Below are positions 1 through 8,793 of a stretch of DNA of 63,411 bases, piece after piece. The notes below the pieces were generated by a model. The model was given only the letters and a program-made list of their open reading frames with translations, searched no databases and was not told the origin of the DNA. The translations under genes and the position numbers were made by a program. Every line of letters starts with the position of its first letter. The stretch's first letter is position 1. Source of the stretch: SUP05 sp964577715 (lineage in GTDB: Bacteria > Pseudomonadota > Gammaproteobacteria > PS1 > Pseudothioglobaceae); the NCBI GenBank assembly GCA_964577715.1, contig CAZOAA010000007.1, forward strand, positions 1 through 63,411, written 5' to 3'.

Positions 1-1363
1 GCAACATCAGCTTACCGAATAACATTCTTCCCTTTTCGCCACCTGATAAGGATTTAACACTTTTAATAATATCATTTTTTCCAAAAAGCATCTTCCCCAG
101 TACAGCACGCATTTCTTGTATGTCTTGATTAGGTTTTTTAAATTGTGCCATCCAATCGAGTACAGTTATATCATCTTCAAAATCGTCACTATGATCTTGG
201 GCATAATAGCCAATATTAACATTTTCACTCCACTTGATTTTGCCTTTATCAGCTTCAATCTCGCCAACTAGAGTGCGCAATAATGTAGTCTTACCAATAC
301 CGTTTTGACCAATAATAGCTACGCGCTCACCCACTTCAAAAATAAAATTAATATCCCTTAACACCTGCAAATCATCAAAGCTTTTTTCTAAACCTTCCAC
401 CTCAATCACATTACGGTGAAGTTCTTTTTCTTGTTTGAAAATAATATAAGGACTTACTCGTGACGAAGGTCGCATATCATCTAGGACAATTTTATCAAGC
501 TGCTTTAGACGTGAAGTCGCTTGCTTGGACTTTGAAGCATTCGCTGAGAATCGTGATACAAAATGCTTAAGCTCTTTAATCTTAGCTTCTTTTTTAGCAT
601 TGTCAGATTGCATTTTTTCTTGAATGGCTGTTGATGCAATCATGAAATCATCATAATTTCCTGGGAAAGTTTTAAGCGCTCCATAATCAAGATCTGACAT
701 ATGTGTACAAACACCATTTAAAAAATGCCTATCGTGAGAAATAATCACCATCGTGGCTTTGCGCTCTTTTAAAACTCCTTCTAACCAACGAATTGAGTTA
801 ATATCTAGGTTATTAGTTGGCTCATCAAGTAGCAAGATTTCAGGATCAGAGAATAAAGCTTGTGCTAGTAAAACGCGAAGCTTCCAACCAGGTGCAATCT
901 CACTCATCAAACCATAGTGCTGGTCTTCTGGTATGTCTAAACCTAACAATAATTCACTGGCAGAAGACTCAGCCATGTAGCCATCCATCTCAGCAAATTC
1001 CATTTCTAGCTCGGCAACCTTGTTACCATCTTCTTCACTCATTTCTGGTAAAGCGTAAATACGGTCTCTTTCTTTTTTAATTTCCCATAACTTTTCATGG
1101 CCCATAATAACGGTATCAACTACACGAAAATCTTCATAAGCAAACTGATCTTGTCGAAGAATACCCAAACGCTCACCCTCGCTAATACTTACTGTGCCAT
1201 GTGTTGGTGTAAGCTCACCTGTTAAAATCTTCATAAAGGTTGACTTACCACAACCATTAGCGCCAATTAAACCATAGCGATTTCCATCTTGGAACTTGAT
1301 AGATATATTTTCAAATAAAGGTTTTTCACCAAATTGCATGGTGATATTGGCAGTAGAAATCAT
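1..1363 (-). CDS. ybiT: ABC-F family ATPase, YbiT-like (3' end beyond window)
   Basis: This is a cytosolic ABC-F ATPase with two ATP-binding cassettes and no membrane domain. The family acts on ribosomes. I read about 454 codons from the ATG at 1363 down to the window edge, so the C-terminus is missing. The opening MISTANITMQFGEKPLFENI and the first Walker A (GANGCGKST) match the YbiT subgroup. The first cassette has the degenerate signature APGWKLRVLLAQ typical of that subgroup, followed by Walker B LLLDEPTNNLD. A charged linker rich in Lys and Ala precedes the second Walker A (GQNGIGKTT), and the second signature LSGGEKGR lies near base 30. It is divergent from ftsW. Family assignment is firm; the exact translational role is not known from sequence. 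Confidence 0.93.
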   Translation of the reverse strand, partial: MISTANITMQFGEKPLFENISIKFQDGNRYGLIGANGCGKSTFMKILTGELTPTHGTVSISEGERLGILRQDQFAYEDFRVVDTVIMGHEKLWEIKKERDRIYALPEMSEEDGNKVAELEMEFAEMDGYMAESSASELLLGLDIPEDQHYGLMSEIAPGWKLRVLLAQALFSDPEILLLDEPTNNLDINSIRWLEGVLKERKATMVIISHDRHFLNGVCTHMSDLDYGALKTFPGNYDDFMIASTAIQEKMQSDNAKKEAKIKELKHFVSRFSANASKSKQATSRLKQLDKIVLDDMRPSSRVSPYIIFKQEKELHRNVIEVEGLEKSFDDLQVLRDINFIFEVGERVAIIGQNGIGKTTLLRTLVGEIEADKGKIKWSENVNIGYYAQDHSDDFEDDITVLDWMAQFKKPNQDIQEMRAVLGKMLFGKNDIIKSVKSLSGGEKGRMLFGKLML

Positions 1364-1491
1364 AATATTATGTTCATTTTTTACAAAAGCAAACATTATC
1401 CCATAAAGCTCAACTTATGTACAAAAGTATCTGGAACAAAACCAATAGTTTTTGAGTATAAAATACAAATTTTACCCAAGTAAATTAACCA
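1364..1491. promoter_or_regulatory. divergent intergenic region between ybiT-like gene and ftsW
   Basis: This 128-bp AT-rich region must hold the start signals for both divergent genes. A TATAAA-like -10 element around 1458-1463 points toward ftsW, but I see no good -35 and no strong Shine-Dalgarno before the ftsW ATG. No RNA gene or repeat was found here. Confidence 0.3.
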
Positions 1492-2610
1492 ATGAAAATC
1501 ACTCAATTGCCCGATAAGAAACTATTAACAATCATCTTGGTTTTGATTACATTTGGGTGGATTATGTCTTTTTCAGCATCACTTGGAAGTCATGGGACTT
1601 ATTCATATTTTTACAAGCAAAGCTTTTTTGTTGCTGTTGGTATGGTTGCTGGGTATGTTATCTTGGTAAATCCCATTTCTTTTTTTAAAGATAATTCTGC
1701 ACTTTTCTACATTATTACATTGGTTTTATTACTTTTAGTCTTTGTACCTATAATTGGCCATAGTGCTGGTGGTGCTACGCGCTGGATAAATTTTGGACTT
1801 TTTAAATTTCAACCTTCTGAAATGATGAAACTAACCATGATTTTATTTATGGCGGGTTTTTTAACAAGGCAAAAAGAAGATATTAGAAAACCTAAACTAG
1901 GTCTTTTCAAAACCCTGGCTATTGTTGCTTTGCCAATATTATTACTCATGTTTGAAACTGATCTTGGCGCCACCATTATTATTGCTGCCATCGCATTTGC
2001 CATGCTCTTTGCTGCAGGGTCTTATCTTAAAGGTTTAGCTGTTATTTTTATTACCTTTGCTACTTCGTTCAGTATCTACGTTTATTTGGACCCAGTTAGA
2101 TTAAAGAGACTACTTTCTTTTTGGCTTAATGACTGGTGGGGCAAGGACGGTGTAGAGCAAACTCGCCAAGCACTATTGGGCATTGCCAGAGGTGATTGGA
2201 CTGGAACTGGATTAGGCGCTGGCATTCAAAAATACGTAAAACTTTCAGAAGCACATACAGATATGATTTTTTCTGTTATTGGTGAAGAATTAGGCATTAT
2301 TGGCATGATGTTTGTACTACTTAGTTTTGGCTATATTATTACCAAAAGCTTTAATATTGCAAAAGAAGCTTTGAAAAATGGTAGAAAATATGGCTCGTAT
2401 GTAGCCTTTGGAATCAGCACTTGGTTTGCAATGCAAATTAGTGTCAATATTGCGATGAACCTTGGCTTAATGCCAATTAAAGGATTTACCCTACCACTCT
2501 TTAGCTATGGCGGCAGTAGCATGATTTTTTCTATCATTGCACTTGCAATCATACTTAGAATTGATATAGAAAATAGAGCGCCTTATAGTAAGCAAAAAAA
2601 CTATGTCTAA
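1492..2610 (+). CDS. ftsW: FtsW, septal peptidoglycan polymerase (SEDS)
   Basis: FtsW is the SEDS-family glycosyltransferase that polymerises lipid II at the division septum with a class B PBP. The 372-residue protein is almost entirely transmembrane. Conserved SEDS blocks are visible: GGATRWINFGLFKFQPSE (residues 93-110), ETDLGATII (155-163), the loop AHTDMIFSVIGEELG with the essential acidic residue at D257, and the C-terminal LPLFSYGGSS. It overlaps murG by 8 nt, so the two are translationally coupled, as in dcw clusters. The usual flanking genes murD and murC are absent. A second SEDS protein, RodA, is encoded at 48676; the murG linkage makes this one FtsW. Confidence 0.95.
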   Translation: MKITQLPDKKLLTIILVLITFGWIMSFSASLGSHGTYSYFYKQSFFVAVGMVAGYVILVNPISFFKDNSALFYIITLVLLLLVFVPIIGHSAGGATRWINFGLFKFQPSEMMKLTMILFMAGFLTRQKEDIRKPKLGLFKTLAIVALPILLLMFETDLGATIIIAAIAFAMLFAAGSYLKGLAVIFITFATSFSIYVYLDPVRLKRLLSFWLNDWWGKDGVEQTRQALLGIARGDWTGTGLGAGIQKYVKLSEAHTDMIFSVIGEELGIIGMMFVLLSFGYIITKSFNIAKEALKNGRKYGSYVAFGISTWFAMQISVNIAMNLGLMPIKGFTLPLFSYGGSSMIFSIIALAIILRIDIENRAPYSKQKNYV

Positions 2611-3637
2611 GACCAACAATAAGAAAAATATCTTAATAATGGCTGGTGGCACTGGCGGGCATATTTTTCCTGCCTTGGCAATTGCTGAAGAACTAAAAAA
2701 ACAACCTACTAATATCCAATGGCTAGGTTCAACTAACGGCATGGAGAATGATTTAGTCCCTAAATATAATATAGACCTGCACACAGTACACGCTGTTGGT
2801 TTACGCGGTAAAAGCATTTTTAAATTGATTAAAGCGCCTTTTTTACTTAGCTTGGCACTAGTTCAAACCATTAAAATTTTTATTAAAATAAAGCCTGATG
2901 TTGCACTTGGAATGGGCGGTTTTGCCTCTGGCATCGGTGGTTTGGTTGCATGGATTTTTCGTATCCCTTTAGTAATCCATGAACAAAATTCCATTGCTGG
3001 TACAACCAATCAACTTTTATCAAAAATTGCTACCAAAACCTTTCAAGCTTTTGATAATACCTTTGATACCAATATCAATGCCCATACTTCAGGCAATCCT
3101 GTGCTGTTCAAGCCCAAAAAGAAAACTGCAAGTAACAAAAAAACAAACCTTCTGATTATTGGTGGTAGCCTTGGATCAAAGCCAATTAACGACATTGTTA
3201 CCAAGCTAGATATCAATATCAATATTTGGCATCAAACTGGCAAGCTTCATCTTGAGGCTGTTAAATCTCAATACAACCGTCAATCAGCCAAAGTAGAGGA
3301 CTTTATTGAAGATATGGCAAAAGCCTATGCATGGGCAGATATTGTGCTTTGTAGAGCAGGTGCGATGACTATTTCTGAACTCATGCTTTCTTCAACAGCA
3401 AGTATCTTAATTCCACTGCCTCATGCCATTGATAACCATCAGTTTTATAATGCAAAAATTCTATCTGATCAAAATGCCGGTATTTTAATTGAGCAAAAAG
3501 ACTTGAATCTTAAATTACTCACAAAAACCCTACTAGATATTAGCGATACGCAAATTCAACAGATGTCTAAAAACACAAAAGAACTGGCCAAACCAAACGC
3601 AGCAAAGGAAATTAGTAATTATTTATTAAGTCTTTAA
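2603..3637 (+). CDS. murG: MurG, UDP-GlcNAc:lipid I GlcNAc transferase
   Basis: MurG adds GlcNAc from UDP-GlcNAc to lipid I on the cytoplasmic membrane face, making lipid II, the substrate of FtsW and RodA. The N-terminal glycine-rich loop MAGGTGGHIFPALAIAEEL (residues 13-31) is diagnostic, as are GMGGFASG, HEQNSIAG and the C-terminal donor-site segments LCRAGAMTISE and PLPHAIDNHQ. The 344-residue length is normal. The start overlaps the ftsW end by 8 nt. Its TAA shares the palindrome TTAA (3634-3637) with the stop of convergent bioB, so no terminator separates them. Confidence 0.96.
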   Translation: MSKTNNKKNILIMAGGTGGHIFPALAIAEELKKQPTNIQWLGSTNGMENDLVPKYNIDLHTVHAVGLRGKSIFKLIKAPFLLSLALVQTIKIFIKIKPDVALGMGGFASGIGGLVAWIFRIPLVIHEQNSIAGTTNQLLSKIATKTFQAFDNTFDTNINAHTSGNPVLFKPKKKTASNKKTNLLIIGGSLGSKPINDIVTKLDININIWHQTGKLHLEAVKSQYNRQSAKVEDFIEDMAKAYAWADIVLCRAGAMTISELMLSSTASILIPLPHAIDNHQFYNAKILSDQNAGILIEQKDLNLKLLTKTLLDISDTQIQQMSKNTKELAKPNAAKEISNYLLSL

Positions 3638-4587
3638 TGATGTTGATGCATGTTAATACCTAACCCTTTGAACAAAGCTTCATCACTACTTTGAGTAACA
3701 TTAGGTGTGGTTAACAGCTCGTCACCATAAAATACAGAGTTTGCCCCTGCAAAAAAGCACATAGCCTGCATCGCTTCACTCATGTCACTTCTGCCTGCTG
3801 ATAATCTAACCACAGATTTTGGCATCAGTATTCTTGCTACCGCAACTGAACGCACAAAATCAACTTCACTTGGTTTTTCCATTGTCTCAAACGGCGTACC
3901 TGGAATCGGTACTAATAAGTTAATAGGAACACTATTAGGATGCTGCTCCATATTGGCCAAAGTTTGCAGCATAGAAGCTCTATCCTCAACACTCTCTCCC
4001 AAACCTAAAATTCCACCACTACACACATTAATGCCAGCTTTTTGCACATGATCAATGGTATCTAGTCGATCTTGAAATTCACGCGTAGTAATTACATTGG
4101 AGTAATGTTCTTTTGAAGTATCAATATTATGGTTGTAATAATCAAGCCCAGCCTCTTTTAAACGCTCAGCTTGTTTATCAGTAAGCATGCCAAGTGTTAC
4201 ACAAGACTCCATACCCATGCCTTTAACTTCTTTAATCATCTCAATCACTAAATCAAGGCTTTTGTCAGTAGGATTGCGCCAAGCAGCACCCATACAAAAA
4301 CGCTCAGAACCTAGGTCTTTGGCTTTTTTGGCTGCATTAATTACTTGATTAAGCTGCATAAGACTTTCACGTTCTAAGCCTGAATCATGCTTTGACGATT
4401 GTGAGCAATATGAACAGTCCTCTGGGCAAGCGCCGGTTTTAATATTTAAAAGTGAAGATACTTGCACTTTATTTGGATCAAAATTTTGACGATGAATGCT
4501 ATGCGCCTTAAACAATAAATCATTAAATGGCATTGAAAACAAGTTTTCAATTTCTGCTAGTTTCCAATCGTGTCTTAATTCACTCAT
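3634..4587 (-). CDS. bioB: BioB, biotin synthase (radical SAM)
   Basis: BioB inserts sulfur into dethiobiotin using a radical-SAM [4Fe-4S] cluster and a sacrificial second Fe-S cluster. The radical-SAM motif is C54-x3-C58-x2-C61 in TGACPEDCSYCSQSS. Further conserved blocks are FCMGAAWRNP, YNHNIDTS, CSGGILGLGES and RLSAGRSDMS. The length (317 aa) is near the usual 315-350. It is monocistronic here, with no bioF/H/C/D beside it. It is convergent with murG, sharing a 4-bp stop overlap. The glnA terminator lies just upstream of its start. Confidence 0.96.
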   Translation of the reverse strand: MSELRHDWKLAEIENLFSMPFNDLLFKAHSIHRQNFDPNKVQVSSLLNIKTGACPEDCSYCSQSSKHDSGLERESLMQLNQVINAAKKAKDLGSERFCMGAAWRNPTDKSLDLVIEMIKEVKGMGMESCVTLGMLTDKQAERLKEAGLDYYNHNIDTSKEHYSNVITTREFQDRLDTIDHVQKAGINVCSGGILGLGESVEDRASMLQTLANMEQHPNSVPINLLVPIPGTPFETMEKPSEVDFVRSVAVARILMPKSVVRLSAGRSDMSEAMQAMCFFAGANSVFYGDELLTTPNVTQSSDEALFKGLGINMHQHH

Positions 4588-4638
4588 AGTTATTTCATTA
4601 AGTAATTTTTTTGCTATTTTACATTTATTTTAGGCACA

Positions 4639-4665
4639 AAAAAGCCGTACAAAAGTACGGCTTTT
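4639..4665. terminator. intrinsic terminator after glnA (bidirectional shape)
   Basis: A perfect stem AAAAGCCGTAC / GTACGGCTTTT closes a 4-nt AAAA loop. It has a T-run on one strand and an A-run on the other, so it could act in both directions. It lies 22 bp past the glnA stop on the minus strand. Confidence 0.88.
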
Positions 4666-4686
4666 ATTGCTTAAGTACGAAACTTA

Positions 4687-6102
4687 TTAGCAGCTATAGT
4701 ACATATCAAACTCAACTGGATGAGGTGAAGCACGAAGTGCTGTTACTTCCTCCATTTTAAGATCGATAAATGAATCAATTACATTATCAGTAAATACACC
4801 ACCAGCTTTTAAGAAGTCGCGGTCTTGATCTAGTGCATGTAATGCTTGATCTAATGAGCTACAAACCTTAGGAATAGCGTCTTTTTCTTTTTCAGTTAAT
4901 TCGTACAGATCTTCATCACCTGGCTTACCTGGATCAATCTTATTCTTAATACCATCAAGGCCAGCCATTAACATTGCAGCAAATGCAAGGTATGGATTAG
5001 CTGTTGGATCTGGGAAACGTACCTCAATACGACGACCTTTTGGATTAGCAACAAAAGGAATACGAATCGCAGCAGAACGGTTCTTAGCTGAATAAGCTAA
5101 CATTTCTGGCGCTTCAAAACCTGGAACTAAGCGTTTGTAAGAGTTAGTTGATGAGTTTGTAAATGCATTAAGTGCTTGAGCGTGCTTAATAATACCACCA
5201 ATGTAGTAAAGTGCTGTTTGGCTTAAATTACCATACTCGTCACCATCAAATAAATTAACACCATCTTTAGCAATTGATTGGTGAACGTGCATACCATTAC
5301 CATTATCAACCGCAATTGGCTTAGGCATAAAGGTTGCTGTCTTACCGTAGATGTGCGCTACATTATGTACACAATATTTAAGGATTTGCGTCTCATCAGC
5401 TTTCTTAACCATTGTATTAAATAAAGCACCAATCTCACATTGACCTGCAGTACCAACCTCGTGGTGATGCACTTCAGTTGTTACACCCATCTCTTCAATT
5501 GCCAAACACATTTGCGCACGAAGATCATGTAATGAATCTACTGGCGGCACTGGGAAGTAACCACCTTTAATTCTTGGACGGTGACCTTTGTTACCACCTT
5601 CTAAATCTGAGCCTGACTCCCAGTCAGCTTCTTCAGAATGAATCTCGTAAAATGCTTTACCTAGACCAAAACCTGTGTCCCATTTAACACTATCAAAAAC
5701 GAAAAATTCTGGCTCGTTACCAAAATATGCAGTATCACCAATGCCTGTTTCATTCAAATATGCTTCAGCACGTTTAGCGATAGAACGAGGATCTTTTTCA
5801 TAACCTTGCATATCATTTGATTCAATAATATCGCAGGTAATATTTAGTGTAGCCTCTTCAGTAAACGGATCCATGATTGCAGTTGTTGTATCTGGCTTCA
5901 TAATCATGTCAGACTCGTTAATTGGCTTCCAACCGGCGATTGAAGAACCATCAAACATTTGACCTTCTTCTAATTTTTCAGCGTTAATTGTGTGTGCAGG
6001 CACGCTCACGTGCTGCTCTTTACCTTTAGTATCAGTAAAACGGAAATCAACGAATTTAACTTCGTTGTCCTTCATCATCTTCATTACATCTTTAGCAGAC
6101 AT
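4687..6102 (-). CDS. glnA: GlnA, type I glutamine synthetase
   Basis: GlnA makes glutamine from glutamate, ammonia and ATP. The 471-residue length and sequence are those of the dodecameric GSI-beta enzyme. Visible landmarks are the metal and ATP ligand region NEPEFFVFD (129-137), HHHEVGTAGQCE (212-223), NGNGMHVHQS (267-276), NRSAAIRIP (341-349) and the adenylylation loop DLYELTEKE with Tyr400. The presence of that tyrosine predicts control by a GlnE-type adenylyltransferase, and glnD is in this window at 43874. GGAGAAAAT precedes the ATG as a ribosome site. It is followed by a strong terminator and is probably monocistronic. Confidence 0.97.
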   Translation of the reverse strand: MSAKDVMKMMKDNEVKFVDFRFTDTKGKEQHVSVPAHTINAEKLEEGQMFDGSSIAGWKPINESDMIMKPDTTTAIMDPFTEEATLNITCDIIESNDMQGYEKDPRSIAKRAEAYLNETGIGDTAYFGNEPEFFVFDSVKWDTGFGLGKAFYEIHSEEADWESGSDLEGGNKGHRPRIKGGYFPVPPVDSLHDLRAQMCLAIEEMGVTTEVHHHEVGTAGQCEIGALFNTMVKKADETQILKYCVHNVAHIYGKTATFMPKPIAVDNGNGMHVHQSIAKDGVNLFDGDEYGNLSQTALYYIGGIIKHAQALNAFTNSSTNSYKRLVPGFEAPEMLAYSAKNRSAAIRIPFVANPKGRRIEVRFPDPTANPYLAFAAMLMAGLDGIKNKIDPGKPGDEDLYELTEKEKDAIPKVCSSLDQALHALDQDRDFLKAGGVFTDNVIDSFIDLKMEEVTALRASPHPVEFDMYYSC

Positions 6103-6135
6103 ATTTTCTCCTATTTTTTTAACTATTTAATTTAC

Positions 6136-6150
6136 TGACAATCGTTGTCA
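6136..6150. promoter_or_regulatory. palindrome in glnA promoter region
   Basis: TGACAATCGTTGTCA is a perfect 6-3-6 inverted repeat 34 bp upstream of the glnA ATG. On the minus strand it overlaps a consensus-like -35 (TTGACA at 6146-6151), with only a weak -10 about 17 bp on. It could be an operator or just a promoter element. I saw no sigma-54 GG/GC motif. Confidence 0.35.
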
Positions 6151-6204
6151 AACAGAGCGCGCCGTTGCGATCAAAATTCTCAATTGTTTTATTGTTATAT
6201 TATG

Positions 6205-6231
6205 AAAAACTGTTATTTACAATAAAAACAG
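6205..6231 (-). terminator. possible terminator after tusA
   Basis: On the minus strand CTGTT/AACAG brackets an AT-rich imperfect stem (6210-6231) followed by TTTTT (6205-6209). It sits 10 bp past the tusA stop. The stem is weak but correctly placed to end the xerC-tsaC-hemF-tusA operon. Confidence 0.4.
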
Positions 6232-6240
6232 CGAGTTATT

Positions 6241-6465
6241 CTACCCTATTTTCTTTACAATTAAAATAATCTCGTCAGTTTTTTCATCAATTTCAAGCAC
6301 TTTGTGGCCATGCACTTTGCACCAAGCAGGAATATCATGAAGCACACCCGGGTCAGTAGCAACCATTTCAATCAAATCGCCATTGTTAATAACATCAATC
6401 TTCTCACCCAACCTAATCACTGGCATAGGGCAAAGTAGGCGCTTAGCATCAATATGGTGCTTCAT
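6241..6465 (-). CDS. tusA: TusA family sulfur carrier protein
   Basis: TusA-family proteins (74 aa here) carry a persulfide on the cysteine of a CPxP motif, seen here as LLCPMPVIRLGEKI (C12). They pass sulfur to tRNA 2-thiolation, molybdopterin synthesis or, in sulfur oxidisers, dissimilatory sulfur metabolism. The C-terminal KKIG and the two-layer fold pattern fit the family. It follows hemF by 5 bp, so it is the last gene of a four-gene operon with xerC and tsaC. Which sulfur acceptor it serves cannot be read from this context, because no dsr, rhd or tusBCD genes are nearby. Confidence 0.88.
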   Translation of the reverse strand: MKHHIDAKRLLCPMPVIRLGEKIDVINNGDLIEMVATDPGVLHDIPAWCKVHGHKVLEIDEKTDEIILIVKKIG

Positions 6466-6470
6466 ATTAA

Positions 6471-7379
6471 TTACTCAAGTCCTAACCAATCTTGAGGCTT
6501 GATATAACGTGTATATAGCGCCTCCTCCTTACTACCAGCCTCTGGCTCGTATTGATACTCCCAGCGCACAAGAGGTGGCAATGACATAAGGATTGACTCA
6601 GTTCGACCACCGGTTTGCAAGCCAAATAAAGTGCCACGGTCATATACTAAATTAAACTCAACATAGCGACCTCGTCGATACAACTGAAACTCTCTTTCGC
6701 GTTCGCCATATTCCATATCTTTACGCTTTTCTACAATCGGCCGATAAGCCTTAATATAGCTATTACCCACACTTTGCATAAAACTAAAGCACTGATCAAA
6801 CCCACCTTCATTTAGGTCGTCAAAAAATAAGCCACCAATACCTCGTTGTTCATCACGATGCTTTAAGTAAAAATAATCATCACACCACTTTTTGTATTTT
6901 GGATACACATCCTTTCCAAATGGATCACAAGCATCTTTAGCACTTTGATGCCAAAAAATCGCGTCTTCATCAAAACCGTAATAAGGCGTAAGATCAAAAC
7001 CACCACCAAACCACCAAATTGGGCCTTCGCCCTCTTTTTCAGCGACAAAAAATCGCACATTAGCATGTGAGGTAGGTACGTATGGGTTTTTAGGGTGAAT
7101 CACTAACGATACCCCCAAGGCACTAAAACTGCGCCCTGCTAACTCTGGGCGCATTGCTGTTGCAGAAGCTGGCATACTATCGCCATGCACAATAGAAAAA
7201 TTAACACCCGCTTGTTCAAACACAGCACCATTGGTTAATACGCGAGTTAAGCCATGGCCACTATTGCCTTCTTTTCTCCAATTATCTTTAATAAAACCAG
7301 CCTTACCATCAAGTTGCTCTAATTGGGTACAGATATCTTCTTGTAATGCAAGTAAATATTTTTGAATTTGGTCAATCAT
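6471..7379 (-). CDS. hemF: HemF, oxygen-dependent coproporphyrinogen III oxidase
   Basis: HemF oxidatively decarboxylates coproporphyrinogen III to protoporphyrinogen IX using O2, a late haem-synthesis step. At 302 aa it is full length. Conserved blocks include IWWFGGGFDLTPYY, FFDDLNEGGF, GRYVEFNLVYDRGTLFGL and the GGRTESILMSLPP region. Use of the O2-dependent enzyme implies at least microaerobic growth; an anaerobic HemN could lie elsewhere. Its start overlaps tsaC by 4 nt (ATGA) and tusA follows after 5 bp. Confidence 0.96.
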   Translation of the reverse strand: MIDQIQKYLLALQEDICTQLEQLDGKAGFIKDNWRKEGNSGHGLTRVLTNGAVFEQAGVNFSIVHGDSMPASATAMRPELAGRSFSALGVSLVIHPKNPYVPTSHANVRFFVAEKEGEGPIWWFGGGFDLTPYYGFDEDAIFWHQSAKDACDPFGKDVYPKYKKWCDDYFYLKHRDEQRGIGGLFFDDLNEGGFDQCFSFMQSVGNSYIKAYRPIVEKRKDMEYGEREREFQLYRRGRYVEFNLVYDRGTLFGLQTGGRTESILMSLPPLVRWEYQYEPEAGSKEEALYTRYIKPQDWLGLE

Positions 7380-7912
7380 CTAAGTCTTTCCCCAGTTTGC
7401 AAATTAATAATCCTTGAAGGACTAGTATTATAGTTTTGTGGTGCAATAATAAAATCTAATTCTTGTTTAAAAAATACAGACAATGCTAATACATTAGTAG
7501 CACTATGCTTGCCAATAGTATTTGCACTGGTTGAAACCAATGCGCTATTAGTAGCCTTACACAACTTTGTAATTAAATTATTATCAGTTAGTCGAACAGC
7601 CACAGTATCAAACTCACCTGTAAGTAATGGGCTTGTTAACTTATTTGCTTTTAACAAATACGTGGTTGGCTCCTTGGTGTTTTTAATTCTATCTAACTGC
7701 GAAGGATCTTGCACATAATCGACAAAATAGCGCACATCATTTGCCAGTAGTATTAACCCTTTAGCCTCTGAGCGACGTTTAAGTTTTAAAATCAACTGTA
7801 TTGATCGCTCAAAACGAGGTAAACAGCTCAAACTCTGAATCGTATCTGTAGGATGAGAAATTACACCACCCATTTTTAAATACTTAGCTGCTAATCTAAT
7901 CTTAAAACTCAT
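7376..7912 (-). CDS. tsaC: TsaC/YrdC-type L-threonylcarbamoyladenylate synthase
   Basis: This enzyme makes threonylcarbamoyl-AMP from threonine, bicarbonate and ATP for the t6A37 modification of ANN-decoding tRNAs. The 178-residue protein has the single YrdC domain of the short TsaC type, without the Sua5 C-terminal extension. Visible elements are SHPTDTIQSLSC (residues 19-30), the basic KLKRRSEAKGLILLA segment, AVRLTD and ALVSTSANTIGKHS. It overlaps xerC and hemF by 4 nt each, so expression is probably coupled. In many gammaproteobacteria this gene neighbours hemF or aroE. Confidence 0.92.
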   Translation of the reverse strand: MSFKIRLAAKYLKMGGVISHPTDTIQSLSCLPRFERSIQLILKLKRRSEAKGLILLANDVRYFVDYVQDPSQLDRIKNTKEPTTYLLKANKLTSPLLTGEFDTVAVRLTDNNLITKLCKATNSALVSTSANTIGKHSATNVLALSVFFKQELDFIIAPQNYNTSPSRIINLQTGERLR

Positions 7913-8787
7913 GATGTTTTTTTAGCTCTTGGGTGACATTTGTCATATACTTTTGATAATTCTAAAAAATCAAGGTGTGTGTACACTTGAGTTGATTTAA
8001 TGCTTTTATGCCCTAAAAATTCTTGCACCGATCTAAGATCATGGCTCGATTGTAAAAAGTGTGTAGCGGCCGCATGGCGCAACATATGGGGGTGAACGTT
8101 GATCTTAATACCAACAGCTAGTGAGCGTTTTTTAATCATATTTTGTACTGTTCTTACATTGACTCGATCATGTCTGTTATTAATAAACAAAGCTTTATTT
8201 GTATTACTTATTGTTTTTAAATAACCACTAATTGCCCTTTGTGCAGATTCTCCCAATGGCGTATAGCGCGCTTTTGATCCTTTACCCATTACCCTTAAAA
8301 AACCCTGATCCATATCCACATCATCAAAATCAAGTCCTACCAACTCTGAAACCCTTAAACCACAAGAATAGATAACTTCTACCATTGCCACGTCTCTTAA
8401 CTCTATCCATGTATTAGACCTTGGTTTAAGTATTTGTGCCAGTACTTCATAATCAAGTGTTTTAGGCAGGCTTTTAACTATTTTTGGCGTTTGTAACCCT
8501 TGAGCACAATTATTTTCAAGCAAACCCTGATTTACCAAATAAGACAAAAAACCTCGAATGGAAGATAAGTGTCGTCTAATTGTACGGCCACTAACATTAT
8601 GATGGCGCATTGTCATCACAAACAAATTAAGATGCTCATCATTTAAATCAGCCCAACTATTCAAATGATGCTCTTTAATAAAATCGAGCAATTTTTGCAA
8701 ATCTCTAGTATATGCCTGTTGAGTATTTAGCGCATATCCACGCTCAACTTTTAAATATAAAACAAACTGATTAATTTGTTTTTGCAT
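7909..8787 (-). CDS. xerC: XerC tyrosine recombinase (chromosome dimer resolution)
   Basis: XerC and XerD resolve chromosome dimers at dif. This 292-residue protein has the N-terminal SAM-like DNA-binding half and the catalytic half. The catalytic set is visible: Arg in SCGLRVSELVG, Lys in GKGSKARYTP, HMLRHAAATHFL, LGHKS and the nucleophile Tyr in STQVYTHLDF. The C-terminal VYDKCHPRAKK is the XerC rather than XerD signature. It heads the xerC-tsaC-hemF-tusA operon and is divergent from htpG. Housekeeping sequence and context argue against a mobile-element integrase. Confidence 0.92.
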   Translation of the reverse strand: MQKQINQFVLYLKVERGYALNTQQAYTRDLQKLLDFIKEHHLNSWADLNDEHLNLFVMTMRHHNVSGRTIRRHLSSIRGFLSYLVNQGLLENNCAQGLQTPKIVKSLPKTLDYEVLAQILKPRSNTWIELRDVAMVEVIYSCGLRVSELVGLDFDDVDMDQGFLRVMGKGSKARYTPLGESAQRAISGYLKTISNTNKALFINNRHDRVNVRTVQNMIKKRSLAVGIKINVHPHMLRHAAATHFLQSSHDLRSVQEFLGHKSIKSTQVYTHLDFLELSKVYDKCHPRAKKTS

Positions 8788-8793
8788 TTTTAG

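Noticed and set aside
817..1080. Plus-strand 87-codon frame inside the ABC-F gene
   Set aside because: Antisense shadow of a well-conserved gene, with no ribosome site and no family resemblance.
2491..2817. Minus-strand 108-codon frame over the ftsW-murG junction
   Set aside because: It lies antisense to two conserved genes and looks like their mirror; no independent coding evidence.
7909..8787. Integrase of a mobile element near the hipBA islet
   Set aside because: The C-terminal VYDKCHPRAKK and housekeeping operon mark it as XerC; it is on the far side of htpG from the islet.
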